Shown here piece after piece: positions 45,545 through 54,622 of a DNA stretch of 64,000 bases. Below the pieces are notes generated by a model. The model was not told where the DNA came from, made no database searches, and saw only the letters and a list, made by a program, of their open reading frames with translations. Within the stretch, counting starts at the first letter, position 1, and every line of letters starts with the position of its first letter. The translations under genes were made by a program, and so were the position numbers. This DNA comes from Dermabacter indicis (GTDB taxonomy: Bacteria; Actinomycetota; Actinomycetes; Actinomycetales; Dermabacteraceae): NCBI GenBank assembly GCA_001403775.1, contig CYUG01000012.1, forward strand, positions 402,008 to 466,007, given 5' to 3'.

Positions 45545-46087
45545 CTAGTCCCGCTCGGGGTAGCGCACGAGGAGATCGTTGCCGATGACTGCGCCGTCGT
45601 TGAGCGTTGCCTCGTTCACCGTCGCCCCGGCTGCCCCCAGGCCCATAATGTGGCCAACCTCGTCACCGCGGGCGATGAGGTGGTCGGCGATGATACGCCG
45701 GTGGCAGCGCCACCACACCGCCTCGGAGCACATGATCGCGGTGGGGGTTTCGGCGGCGTTCACCCGTAGCTGCGAGAGCGCGTCCGAGAACTCCCCGCCC
45801 AGCGCATGGTCGGCGTAATTGTGGAAACTGCGGTTACGCCAGTTGCCGTTAACCTCAAACGGCACCGAGTGGGACACGTTGCGCCGCCCGGTGAGGCCCT
45901 CACTTCTGCTGTAAGTGATGCCACATGTAGGAAGGTGTTCGGCAAGGGGGTCGCCGTTGAACCACGGGTACTTCCTGGACCCGGGCAGCTTGCGCACATC
46001 CACGATGGATGCCACACCGGCAGCCTTGATCATTTCAGCGAAGTCCTCGAACTCGAGGTTGGAGTGGCCCACGGTGAAAATGCGCAT
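45545..46087 (-). CDS. DUF488 family protein
   Basis: 180-aa protein with the DUF488 opening MRIFTVGHSNLEFEDF, then IVDVRKLPGSRKYPWFN, LTGRR, and the cysteine/histidine motif IMCSEAVWWRCHRRIIADHL. DUF488 proteins are uncharacterised; the CSE and CHR residues look like a catalytic or metal site. TAGCAT on its strand is 7 nt before the ATG (leaderless), fixing the start against a long upstream open frame. It is the sole gene of module 3, bounded by att copies 3 and 4. Confidence 0.88.
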   Translation of the reverse strand: MRIFTVGHSNLEFEDFAEMIKAAGVASIVDVRKLPGSRKYPWFNGDPLAEHLPTCGITYSRSEGLTGRRNVSHSVPFEVNGNWRNRSFHNYADHALGGEFSDALSQLRVNAAETPTAIMCSEAVWWRCHRRIIADHLIARGDEVGHIMGLGAAGATVNEATLNDGAVIGNDLLVRYPERD

Positions 46088-46599
46088 GTCGCCAATGCTA
46101 CGCGTCAAGCGGTTACACCAACATTGGCGTCCAGGTATCGTGCATCGGCAGGTGGTCGGACCGGTAGAACGCGGAGGTAGCAGACAGGACGTTTGATGCA
46201 TTCGCGCCCACCTTTCCGCCGTATAAATCCCATTTATGGCCGAGTATTCCGCACGGACCGTTCGGTTAAGTTTCAACGGATCGCTTTGGTGACATCGGAA
46301 GCCTGAGTTAATCGTATGTGGGGCGAATCCCATGTATGTCTTGTTTAAGGATGCTGCTGCACGAGGAGCGGGGCTGAGGCTACCTGGTGTGCACTCTATC
46401 TTTGCCGCACATAGCGGGGTGTGGTGGTTTTTAGCTGCTATTCACGAATGAGAAGGTGTTTTTGCAACGATACGTCGTCGAATTTAGGTTCAATGTGTAG
46501 TTTCGGTTTGCTGAGCCGTCGAGCGATGGTGCTTTCACCATCTGGGTGAGAGACGAAAATGCCTGATGTCTCCAGTCTCGGCCAAGGTAGGCTGGCGCA
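46088..46599. other. Gene-free stretch with att copy 4 and a small hairpin
   Basis: 512 bp without a credible gene. It includes CGCACATAGCGG...GGTTTTTAGC near 46410-46437, similar to sequence before att copy 2, att copy 4 at 46480-46500, and a perfect hairpin GATGGTG-CTTT-CACCATC (46525-46542) just after it. The -10 TAGGCT for the GNAT gene lies at its right end. Confidence 0.5.
46480..46500 (+). repeat. att copy 4: ychF C-terminal codons E-F-R-F-N-V-stop
   Basis: GAA TTT AGG TTC AAT GTG TAG, preceded by TTG CAA CGA TAC GTC GTC (LQRYVVEFRFNV), which aligns well beyond the core with MQDGDVVEFKFNV of ychF. It is the best-preserved extended copy. Confidence 0.82.
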
Positions 46600-47574
46600 G
46601 TGAATGTGACTCTCCGGCCGGTGAGTGCCGATGATCTCGACTTTTTGTGGGCCTGGCAGCACGCGACGCCGGATGCCGAGTGGAAGCTGTGGGATGGGCC
46701 CTACTTCGAGGCCCCCGCGAACCCCAGCCGTGAGGAATTTGATCAGCGGCAGCGTGCAGGATTGGGCAGTCATGATCGTCGGATCATCGAGGTCGATGGG
46801 GAGCCGGTTGGTTTCGTTTCGCGCTTTGAGGAGGAGCCCGCAGGCGGCGGCTGGTGGGAGCTCGGCATTGTGGTCTTCGACCCACGTTGGTGGGGGAGAG
46901 GGATCGGCCGAGCAGCGCTCACCCAGTGGCTCGACCTGATCTTCGATGAGACTGACGCTCACGTCGTTACCCTTCAGACGTGGTCAGGCAACGAGAGGAT
47001 GATCGCCTCAGCGAGACGGTGCGGCTTCGTCGAGTGTGGCCGGATTCCCGAGGCGCGGTCGTGGAACGGCCGACGCTGGGACAGCGTGAAGATGTGCGCA
47101 TTGCGTCCTCGTCCATCACTCTGGGAGTGCCGCAGAGACACTCAGCTTGCGGATGACGTTGCGCGGCTTTTGGCGACAGTCCCGGAGTGGTTCGGACTGG
47201 AAGAGGCGAATCAAGAGTACGTCGACGCTGCCCGGCACATGGAGACGTGGTCTGTGCGCGACGAGCACGGAAGGGTCATCGGAGTGACCTTAGTCGACCG
47301 CGACTTCCCGGTATCCGCCGACATTCACCTCATGGTCGTGGACCGAGCCTGGCATGGTCGGGGCGTTGGATCGGCCATGCTCAGGGCCGTGGCGTCCGCC
47401 TCCCGTGCCGATGGTGTCCGGCTGCTCCAAGTGAAGACCTTGGGGCCGTCGCATTCCGACGCTGGATATGCCCACACCCGCCACTTCTACGAGAAGTGCG
47501 GTTTCCTGCCGCTGGAGGAGACTGATCTGTGGGGTGATGACAACCCCTGCTTGTTCATGGTCATGCCCTTGTAA
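46600..47574 (+). CDS. Tandem GNAT acetyltransferase (two fused domains)
   Basis: 324-aa protein with two GNAT folds. The first (about residues 3-165) has the acetyl-CoA loop RWWGRGIGRAAL and resembles RimJ/RimL-type enzymes; the second (about 172-324) has RAWHGRGVGSAMLRAV and FYEKCGFLPLEE. Substrates unknown; antibiotic, peptide or ribosomal acetylation are all possible. GTG 46600 has TAGGCT 6 nt upstream and no Shine-Dalgarno. It is the only gene between att copies 4 and 5, so it forms a one-gene cargo module of about 1.15 kb. Confidence 0.87.
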   Translation: MNVTLRPVSADDLDFLWAWQHATPDAEWKLWDGPYFEAPANPSREEFDQRQRAGLGSHDRRIIEVDGEPVGFVSRFEEEPAGGGWWELGIVVFDPRWWGRGIGRAALTQWLDLIFDETDAHVVTLQTWSGNERMIASARRCGFVECGRIPEARSWNGRRWDSVKMCALRPRPSLWECRRDTQLADDVARLLATVPEWFGLEEANQEYVDAARHMETWSVRDEHGRVIGVTLVDRDFPVSADIHLMVVDRAWHGRGVGSAMLRAVASASRADGVRLLQVKTLGPSHSDAGYAHTRHFYEKCGFLPLEETDLWGDDNPCLFMVMPL

Positions 47575-47640
47575 GGATCGCTGAGCTTCACGACCTGGGC
47601 TGCGGTGATCCGTCATGCTTATCGGTGCCGGAACTCGGAT

Positions 47641-47661
47641 GAGTTCAGGTTTAACCTGTAG
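47641..47661 (+). repeat. att copy 5: ychF C-terminal codons E-F-R-F-N-L-stop
   Basis: GAG TTC AGG TTT AAC CTG TAG. Same codon pattern, with a final Leu. The 131 bp between it and the UvrA-like gene hold no ORF. Confidence 0.75.
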
Positions 47662-47792
47662 CGCTGTTGAAGCCGTGCAATTGAGTTCCGTATCTCACTC
47701 GATGCTGCTGCTGGCGTTCTACGGAACAAGAACGAAAACGCTCGCACCGTCATAATCGGGCGATTGGGTCTTTGGCGTCGAGATTCTCAGGC

Positions 47793-50384
47793 TCAGTTTA
47801 TGCCGGCTCGATCGGCCAACACCTTGGCCGTTACCGAGCGCGAATCCGGATGCAGAGCATGCTGAGCGACCGCCGCCGGTGTGCCCGTGACCAGGATCTG
47901 GCCACCCTCATCTCCGGCTCCCGGGCCGACGTCGATGATGTGGTCGGCTTGGGCGATCACCCGGAGATCGTGTTCGACGACGACCACCGTCGCGCCGTCG
48001 TCAACCAGGCGACGTAGCTGGCTCAGCAATAGATCAACGTCCGCCGGATGCAGCCCCGTCGTAGGCTCGTCCAGGAGGTACAGGCTGTGCTTACGGCTGG
48101 AGCCGCGTTGCATTTCGGAGGCGAGCTTGATGCGCTGCGCCTCCCCGCCCGAGAGTTCCGGGGAGCCCTGTCCCAGCCGCAGGTAGCCAAGGCCGAGTGC
48201 GTGCAGGAATTCGACGGAGCGAAGAATCCTCGGCTCCTCGGCGAAGACCTCGAGCGCCTCGTCCACGGTCAGCGCCAAGATATCGGCGATGCTGCGGCCA
48301 CCCCACTGCACCTCGAGGATCTCCGGCTTATAGCGCTTGCCGTGGCACACCGGGCAGGTGGTGTACGTGCCGGGCAGGAACACCAGCTCGACCTCGATGC
48401 TGCCCGCGCCATCGCACTCCGGGCAGCGGCCCTTCTTCGTGTTATAGGAAAAGTCCGACACCGACATATCCCGCTGCTTCGCCTCCGGGGTGTCAGCAAA
48501 CAGCCTGCGGACGTAGTCGAAAAGGCCCGTGTAGGTCGCGACGGTGGAACGCACCGTGCGTCCAATCGGCTTCTGGGTGATGTGGACCAACCGACGGATG
48601 CTATCGATCCCCGTTGCGCTCTCCACCCGGAAATCCCGGGTCGGGTCAGAGCCTGCCGTGAAGTCAGCATCCGGATCCTCGTCCGAGACCTCGTCGGCGC
48701 CGACCACCTGCTTAGCCGCGCGGGATGCCACGTCGGCCAGCACCCCGGTGACCAGGGTGGATTTGCCGGAACCGGATACCCCCGTGACTGCGGTGAGCGC
48801 CCCTAGCGGGAAGTCCACGTCGACCCCATCGAAGGCGCGCGCGTGCACGCCGCGAAGGCCGATGGATTCACTACTTCCGGCCGGGGTGTCCGTCAGCTCG
48901 GGGAAGCCCTCGTTCAGGGCGGTAGCAGTGGGCGAGTCCAGCTGCTCGGCGTTGGCGCGGAACTGGTCAGTGGGGCCGGAGAACACCAGCTCCCCGCCGC
49001 GCTCACCGGCGCGGGGGCCGATATCGACGATCCAATCGCATTTCGCCACCAGCGACATATCGTGCTCCACGAGAAGCACCGAATTACCCGCGTCGATGAA
49101 GCGCTGCAGCAGCTCAGAGACCGTCTTCCGCTCCACGACGTGCAGGCCTGCCGAAGGCTCATCCAGCACATAGGTGGTGCCGAACAGGTTCGAGTTCAAC
49201 TGGGAGGCCAGTCGCAGGCGCTGGTGCTCGCCCGCTGACAAGCTCCGTGCCGGGCGGGAGAGGCTCAGGTGCCCCAGCCCCAGCTCGATCGCCGCACGCA
49301 CCGTGGGCAGCACCTGATCGAGCAGCAGTTCTTCGGCCTCGTCGTGCTCGTTCCACTGCTGCTTCGCGATCATCGCCAAGTGCTGGAGGCGGTCCTCCAG
49401 TACAGTCAGCAGGTCCTTCAATGCCAAGTCATTGAATTCGTCGATGGCGTAGCCGGCGTAGGTGACCTTCAAGGTATCCGGCTGGAAACCGCGGCCCTCG
49501 CAGGTGGGGCACGTCGATGAATGCATGAAGGAGAGCACTCGGCGGCGGGTCTTATCCGATCCCGTCTCCGCCAGGGTTTCGGTGAGGTAGGTGGCGACCG
49601 AGCGCCATTTGCCTTGATATGACAGATGTACGGCGTTTTCGTCCCGAACCGGGTGGACGGTGACTACCGGCTTCTCATCTGTGAACAGGATCCAGTCGCG
49701 GTCCTCTTGCGGGATGTCCCGCCACGGGATGTCGAGCGGGTAGCCGAGGGCGCCCAAGATGTCCCGGAAGTTCTTTCCGAGCCACGCTCCGGGCCACGCG
49801 GCAATCGCGCCGTCCCAGATCGACAGGCTGGGATCCGGCACCATCGACTCTTCCGTCGGCCGGTGCACGGTGCCGGTTCCCTGGCACTCGGGGCACATGC
49901 CGGCAGTGGTGTTGGGGGAGAAGGCGTCGGAGTGAAGCCTGCCGTATTCCAGCCGCTCGCGCATGCCGTCCGGGTAGCTGCCCGAGCGAGAAAAGAGCAG
50001 CCGAACACTATTCGAGATATTCGAGACCGTGCCCACGGAGGAGCGCGCCCCACCCAGGGTGGTGGACTGCTGCAGGGCCACCGTCGGTGGCAGACCTGTC
50101 ACTGACCCCACGCGCGGGTTGACCGCGCCACCGATGAGACGGCGCGCGAAGGGGGAGACAGATTCCAGGTAGCGACGCTGCGCCTCCCCGTGGATGGTGC
50201 CGAAGGCCAAGCTGGACTTGCCCGAACCCGACACACCGGTGATCGCCACGAGGGTGTCCCGGGGCAGGTCGACGTCGACGTGTTTCAGGTTGTGAAGGTG
50301 CGCATCACGCACCCGGATCATCGGATCATGATCTGCACGTGTCGAAGCATGCGGAGTCTGGGACTCGGAAGGGGAGTGGGCCAT
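47793..50384 (-). CDS. UvrA-like ABC ATPase (short, UvrA2/DrrC class)
   Basis: 863-aa UvrA paralogue with duplicated ABC modules: Walker A GVSGSGKSSLAFGTIHGE and GVSGSGKSTLVTG, signatures SLSAGEHQRL and ELSGGEAQRIKLA, and zinc-binding pairs CPECQGTG/CPTCEGRGF and CPECDGAGSIE/CPVCHGKRY. It is shorter than repair UvrA (about 950 aa), as in class II/III UvrA proteins that lack the UvrB-binding region and are linked to resistance against DNA-binding drugs. TAAACT 7 nt before ATG 50384 suggests a leaderless start. Divergent from the siderophore operon. Confidence 0.9.
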   Translation of the reverse strand: MAHSPSESQTPHASTRADHDPMIRVRDAHLHNLKHVDVDLPRDTLVAITGVSGSGKSSLAFGTIHGEAQRRYLESVSPFARRLIGGAVNPRVGSVTGLPPTVALQQSTTLGGARSSVGTVSNISNSVRLLFSRSGSYPDGMRERLEYGRLHSDAFSPNTTAGMCPECQGTGTVHRPTEESMVPDPSLSIWDGAIAAWPGAWLGKNFRDILGALGYPLDIPWRDIPQEDRDWILFTDEKPVVTVHPVRDENAVHLSYQGKWRSVATYLTETLAETGSDKTRRRVLSFMHSSTCPTCEGRGFQPDTLKVTYAGYAIDEFNDLALKDLLTVLEDRLQHLAMIAKQQWNEHDEAEELLLDQVLPTVRAAIELGLGHLSLSRPARSLSAGEHQRLRLASQLNSNLFGTTYVLDEPSAGLHVVERKTVSELLQRFIDAGNSVLLVEHDMSLVAKCDWIVDIGPRAGERGGELVFSGPTDQFRANAEQLDSPTATALNEGFPELTDTPAGSSESIGLRGVHARAFDGVDVDFPLGALTAVTGVSGSGKSTLVTGVLADVASRAAKQVVGADEVSDEDPDADFTAGSDPTRDFRVESATGIDSIRRLVHITQKPIGRTVRSTVATYTGLFDYVRRLFADTPEAKQRDMSVSDFSYNTKKGRCPECDGAGSIEVELVFLPGTYTTCPVCHGKRYKPEILEVQWGGRSIADILALTVDEALEVFAEEPRILRSVEFLHALGLGYLRLGQGSPELSGGEAQRIKLASEMQRGSSRKHSLYLLDEPTTGLHPADVDLLLSQLRRLVDDGATVVVVEHDLRVIAQADHIIDVGPGAGDEGGQILVTGTPAAVAQHALHPDSRSVTAKVLADRAGIN

Positions 50385-50556
50385 GCTGGCTAGTTTAATC
50401 TCGCGTACTGTGCCCCTTATCGATAGAGGTTGCCATCGGTGTGGCATCACGCTTTCGCGATCTGCCCGACTCGGAACGAGATAGTCGGTTGTCATCAGTT
50501 GAGATCTGTGAGGGCTTCGTTTCCCGGGTGCCGTTGCGGCGAAGGGTGCGAATGAA

Positions 50557-50592
50557 TTAAGTAAGGCGAGCCTTGCCTAATTGTGGTACGTT
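50557..50592 (+). promoter_or_regulatory. DtxR/IdeR iron box and promoter of the siderophore-uptake operon
   Basis: A 19-24 bp near-palindrome centred on AAGGCGAGCCTT (50563-50574), with the full box about 50557-50580, matches the DtxR consensus TWAGGTWAGSCTWACCTWA in its core. It covers the -35 region of a promoter whose -10 TACGTT (50587-50592) is 7 nt before ATG 50600. Iron-dependent repression is expected. Confidence 0.75.
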
Positions 50593-50599
50593 GTGCGGC

Positions 50600-51496
50600 A
50601 TGCGATCAAAGCTCTCGTATACCGCGGTTGAGGTCCGCGTCGACGCAGTGCGCGACCTGTGCCCCTCGATGCGTCGAGTCACCCTAAGTGGAGAAGGACT
50701 GAGGAAGGCTGCTCCGCTTTGCCTTGATCGTCGGATCAAGCTCGTGCTGCCCCGATACCACGGTGACGCACTGGAGGACATCCCGCGAATCCCGGGCTGG
50801 TATGCCGCCCTCGTGTCTTTACCGCCAAGTGATCAGCCGCCCGTGAGGACATACACGGCACGGGCAATGCGTCCAGACATGGCCGAGCTCGACGTCGATG
50901 TGGTTCGCCACGGCACCAGCGGCCCCGCGGGGCGATGGATCGAAACCGTAACTGTTGGCGATCGGCTCGTCGTTGCCGTCCCCCGCGCCGAGGTCAAGGA
51001 CATTGACACGATTGGCCTGGCTTGGCATCCGGGCAGTGCCAAGCAAATCCTGGTGGCTGGCGACGAAACCGCGGCACCGGCTATAGCCAACATCGCCGCC
51101 TCGCTGGCCCCAGATACCGTCGGCACCATCCTGGTCGAGATGCCGACCCCCGAGGACACCTGGCCTCTCACTGCCCCGCCCGGGGTTGACGTGAGAGTGT
51201 TGTGCCGCGAAGGTGAGGCTCCCGGAAGCCTGCTCGAACGTGAACTTCGCACGCTGACGTGGCCGCCTGAAGCGCCCGAAGCGCCCGAAAGCGTAGCGAC
51301 CGGTGACCTTGACGATGATGCTGGGATCCTATGGGACGAACCCGCCGGTGATGTCGACGGCGAGCATTTCGCCTGGTTGGCAGGTGAAAAAGGGGCAGTG
51401 CAACGTATGCGCCGCTTCCTCGTACGCGAACGCGGCTGCCCCCGCGATCGGGTGGCCTTCATGAGCTACTGGCGTCAAGGGCACGCTGAATCCTAG
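50600..51496 (+). CDS. Siderophore-interacting protein (FAD-binding ferric-siderophore reductase)
   Basis: 298-aa SIP-family flavoprotein. FAD-binding domain with RTYTARAMRPD (R-x-Y-T), GPAGRWIETVTVGDRLVVAVPR; NAD(P)H-binding domain with ILVAGDETAAPAIANI and a C-terminal AWLAGEKGAVQRMRRFLV, MSYWRQGHAE. It releases iron from imported ferric siderophores by reduction. First gene of a five-gene operon with the ABC importer. Starts from a leaderless promoter under a DtxR-type box. Confidence 0.92.
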   Translation: MRSKLSYTAVEVRVDAVRDLCPSMRRVTLSGEGLRKAAPLCLDRRIKLVLPRYHGDALEDIPRIPGWYAALVSLPPSDQPPVRTYTARAMRPDMAELDVDVVRHGTSGPAGRWIETVTVGDRLVVAVPRAEVKDIDTIGLAWHPGSAKQILVAGDETAAPAIANIAASLAPDTVGTILVEMPTPEDTWPLTAPPGVDVRVLCREGEAPGSLLERELRTLTWPPEAPEAPESVATGDLDDDAGILWDEPAGDVDGEHFAWLAGEKGAVQRMRRFLVRERGCPRDRVAFMSYWRQGHAES

Positions 51497-51548
51497 CCAT
51501 CCCGGCGCGACCGCGTCGGTTCCGCATAACCCCAAAGGAACACCAGAA

Positions 51549-52601
51549 ATGTATCCCTCAGATCTGCATCTCCGCATGCCTCGTCGCGGGCTGCTCGCCC
51601 TGGCCGGAGCCGTCTCGTTGTCTGCCGTCACCGGTTGCGGCAGTAACCGTTCGAGTGCTGGGTCAACGTCCACCGAAACCGCGTCGGCGGGCAGTTTCCC
51701 CGTTGTGATTCGCCATGCCTTGGGATCCACGACCATCAAGCAGGCGCCTCAGCGAATTGTCACCATCGGGCAGGGCGCCACTGAGGCCCTCATCAGTATG
51801 GGGGTCTACCCGGTTGGCGTTGAAACCTATGCCTGGGGAGCTGACAAGGATGGACATCTACCCTGGAACCGAGAAGCCTTCGAGAAGGCAGGACGGCCCC
51901 TTCCAGCTCTATTCGCCGGCGGTGAGCAACTCGACGTCGAGGCCATTGCGGAGCTCGAGCCCGACCTGATCCTCGCTCCATGGTCAGGGCTCACCCAGAA
52001 ACAGTATGACCAACTGACCGCGTTCTGCCCGACTGTCGCCTACGAGAAATCCGCCTGGACCACTACTTGGGACGGCGAGATCCGCATGGTGGCCAAGGCG
52101 CTGGGGCGCCCCAGCGACGGCGACAAAGTCATTAGCGACCTCAAGAAAACCCTCGCCGACACTGCTGCTCAGCACCCACATTGGGAAGGCACGACCTTCA
52201 GTTACATCTACACTGAAGGCCAGGGAACGCTTGGCATTTTTCGTCCCACGGAACAACGCGTGGCCTTGATCAGCATGCTCGGCCTGACGGTCGACCCAAT
52301 TGTCGATACCATCACGGCCAACGATGGGTCCGATTGGGCGCTCATCAGCCTCGAGAATGCCGATAAGCTCAAGGATTCTGACCTCATCTTCACCTTTCAT
52401 CTGGATGCCGCGACCAAGAAACAGGCCACCTCGCAGCGGCTCTACTCGTACATCCCTGCCATCAAGCGTGACAGCGTGGTGGCCCCGACTGACCCGCAGC
52501 TCGTCACAGCGATCAGCATGATCAACCCGCTCACCGTGCCGTGGAGCCTTCCACGTCTCACTGATCTCATCGACCAGGCCGTCGCGAAGGTGACGGACTA
52601 A
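51549..52601 (+). CDS. Iron-siderophore ABC transporter substrate-binding lipoprotein
   Basis: 350-aa FepB/FhuD-type protein. Signal peptide with an Arg-rich start (MPRRG) and lipobox LSAVTGC, so Cys30 should be lipidated. The periplasmic-binding TroA-like fold follows: PQRIVTIGQGATEALISMG, AIAELEPDLILAPWSGL, and a long central helix. It captures ferric siderophores outside the membrane and delivers them to the FecCD permeases encoded next. AAAGGA precedes the ATG. Siderophore type cannot be told from sequence. Confidence 0.92.
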   Translation: MYPSDLHLRMPRRGLLALAGAVSLSAVTGCGSNRSSAGSTSTETASAGSFPVVIRHALGSTTIKQAPQRIVTIGQGATEALISMGVYPVGVETYAWGADKDGHLPWNREAFEKAGRPLPALFAGGEQLDVEAIAELEPDLILAPWSGLTQKQYDQLTAFCPTVAYEKSAWTTTWDGEIRMVAKALGRPSDGDKVISDLKKTLADTAAQHPHWEGTTFSYIYTEGQGTLGIFRPTEQRVALISMLGLTVDPIVDTITANDGSDWALISLENADKLKDSDLIFTFHLDAATKKQATSQRLYSYIPAIKRDSVVAPTDPQLVTAISMINPLTVPWSLPRLTDLIDQAVAKVTD

Positions 52602-52604
52602 CTC

Positions 52605-53591
52605 TTGCTGGCTCGTCGACGTACTCTGGTCGCCACCGCTCTCGTGGCGGTGGTGCTCGGTATCACCTGTGTGCTCAGTCTTGCTCTGGGCAGTAAAGCC
52701 ATCGGACTCCGTGACCTGGCGGAAGCCATCCACAGTGGCGGCGATCCCCACGTGCGGGAGGTGCTGGCAGCACGTGTCCCACGCACCTTGTGCGGGCTGG
52801 TTGCGGGCGCTGCCCTCGCCAGTTCTGGCGCCGCGATCCAGACAGTCACTCGTAATCCCCTCGGGGATCCGGGGGTTCTGGGGCTGACAAGTGGTGCAGC
52901 AGCTGGAATCGTTACCGTCACGTCGATCCCCGGGCTCGCTGGCCTCCAGCTCGTCGGGGGAGCCTTCGCCGGAGCAGCGGCGGCCACGGTTGCAGTGATG
53001 GTACTTGGCAGTTTCGGGCGTGGCACCGATGCCACCAGGTTGGTACTCGCCGGGGCCGTGACGACAGCCGTCGCCGTTGCCTACTCGCAGGCCGTGAGCC
53101 TACGCCACAAGGCAGCCTTTGACGCGTTGCGCTATTGGTCAGCGGGATCGCTGGCGGTAGGCGACTTCCTCGATTGGTGGCCCGTGGTGGTGATCGCAGT
53201 CGCGGGCGCGGGGCTCTTCGCCGTGGGACGTGGGCTGGATGCCGTGGCTCTTGGCGACGAAGTTGCCGCGGGCCTGGGACACCATCCCGCACGTGTGCGC
53301 GCTCTCACTCTTACCGCGGTGGCTCTGATGACCGCGGCCGCGACAGCGATTACTGGCCCTATCGTCTTCGTCGGTCTCGCTGCACCGCACTTGGCCCGAC
53401 GATTCGCTCAAGGCTCGGCGCGTGCGCTCATCGGGTTGTGTTGTCTGATTGGGCCGGTACTCATGCTGCTGGCTGATGTGATTGGACGCCTGGTCCTGCG
53501 TCCTGCTGAGGTACCTGTTGGAGTCGTGACCGCACTCTTGGGTGCGCCTTTGCTGCTCGCAGTAGTCCGCCGCTCACGAGGCGTGCTGTGA
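52605..53591 (+). CDS. FecCD-family siderophore ABC permease 1
   Basis: 328-aa permease with about ten helices. Family motifs: VRVPRTLCG-like AARVPRTLCGLVAGAALASSGAAIQ, NPLGDPGVLGLTSGAA, and the ATPase-coupling GPIVFVGLAAPHLAR. TTG start 3 bp after the binding-protein stop. Forms the membrane channel with the overlapping second permease. Confidence 0.92.
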   Translation: MLARRRTLVATALVAVVLGITCVLSLALGSKAIGLRDLAEAIHSGGDPHVREVLAARVPRTLCGLVAGAALASSGAAIQTVTRNPLGDPGVLGLTSGAAAGIVTVTSIPGLAGLQLVGGAFAGAAAATVAVMVLGSFGRGTDATRLVLAGAVTTAVAVAYSQAVSLRHKAAFDALRYWSAGSLAVGDFLDWWPVVVIAVAGAGLFAVGRGLDAVALGDEVAAGLGHHPARVRALTLTAVALMTAAATAITGPIVFVGLAAPHLARRFAQGSARALIGLCCLIGPVLMLLADVIGRLVLRPAEVPVGVVTALLGAPLLLAVVRRSRGVL

Positions 53592-54622
53592 ACGCGGCCC
53601 CTACCTCCCTCGCCGCGAATCAGGACCGCGCCGCCCGTCTCGCCCAGCGCAGCCGTACCCGGCATGTCCTCGCGGTGGTGATTCTGGTGGTGGCTCTAGT
53701 GGCATCCTGCGCGTGGACGCTGGCCGTTGGCAGGCTCGGCACTCCCATTACACGTCAACCGCAAGCTTTGCTCGATCTCCTCACCGGACGCGGGAGCCTC
53801 GCTCTGACGACACTGCGCGGGCCGCGCCTTGCCGTGGCGGTCGGGGCGGGTGCGGCGCTGGGACTGGCAGGAGCATTATTCCAGCGCGCTACTGCGAATC
53901 CACTTGTCACCCCCGATGTCATTGGGATTACCACCGCAGCTGGAGCTGGAATGGCGGTGGCGAGTGCGCTCAATGTTCCGACCAGTCTCGGCGCGCTGGG
54001 CGGTGCCATTGCGGCCGGCCTCATCATCCCGTGGGCCACGACAACAGGCTTCCGTAATCCCGGCGCGGTGATCGTCGCAGGGATCGGTGTTGCAGCGGCC
54101 TCCACCGCGTTGACGCAGTTTGTCTTGGTTTTCTCACGCCAGTCGGAGGCCATGGCTCTCGCGGCCGCACTCACCGGGTCGCTGACCGCGCGAACCTGGG
54201 GTGATGCTCTGGTCGTCTGGTCAGTGCTCCTCCCGCTGGGTCCGGTGGCTTTGGCGCTGCGTGTTGACCTCGATCTCATCAGCCTTGGCGACGATGTGGC
54301 TCACGGTCTCGGATCGCGCCCGGCCAAGACGCGTTCGTTCGCGCTGTTAATGGGAATTCTGCTGACTGTGGGCGCGGTGGTAGCAGCAGGCCCGCTTGCC
54401 TTCGTGGCGCTCACTGCCCCTCATTTGGCTCGTGGATTGACCGGGCGGCCGGCGATGGGATCCGCTGCGTTAGTTGGCGCGACGACGGTGTGCCTGGCTG
54501 ATCTCGCCGTTCGACACGTGGCATTCCTGACCGGGCTTCCCGTGGGTGTACTCACAGCCCTGATCGGCGGGCTTTTCCTGGGCGCTGTTCTCATCTCACA
54601 AACCCGGGAGGGCTCACTATGA
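53588..54622 (+). CDS. FecCD-family siderophore ABC permease 2
   Basis: 344-aa paralogue of the preceding permease: TLRGPRLAVAVGAGAALGLAGALFQ, NPLVTPDVIGITTAAGAG, and GPLAFVALTAPHLARGL. GTG start overlaps the previous stop by 4 bp and its own stop overlaps the ATPase start by 4 bp, so the three genes are translationally coupled. A charged N-terminus of about 30 residues precedes the first helix. Confidence 0.92.
   Translation: MNAAPTSLAANQDRAARLAQRSRTRHVLAVVILVVALVASCAWTLAVGRLGTPITRQPQALLDLLTGRGSLALTTLRGPRLAVAVGAGAALGLAGALFQRATANPLVTPDVIGITTAAGAGMAVASALNVPTSLGALGGAIAAGLIIPWATTTGFRNPGAVIVAGIGVAAASTALTQFVLVFSRQSEAMALAAALTGSLTARTWGDALVVWSVLLPLGPVALALRVDLDLISLGDDVAHGLGSRPAKTRSFALLMGILLTVGAVVAAGPLAFVALTAPHLARGLTGRPAMGSAALVGATTVCLADLAVRHVAFLTGLPVGVLTALIGGLFLGAVLISQTREGSL

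Noticed and set aside
36112-47661. Transposon or insertion sequence origin of the cargo (e.g. Tn5432/IS1249)
   Set aside because: No transposase, terminal inverted repeats or IS1249-like sequence were seen around erm(X); the repeated ychF ends explain the borders better.
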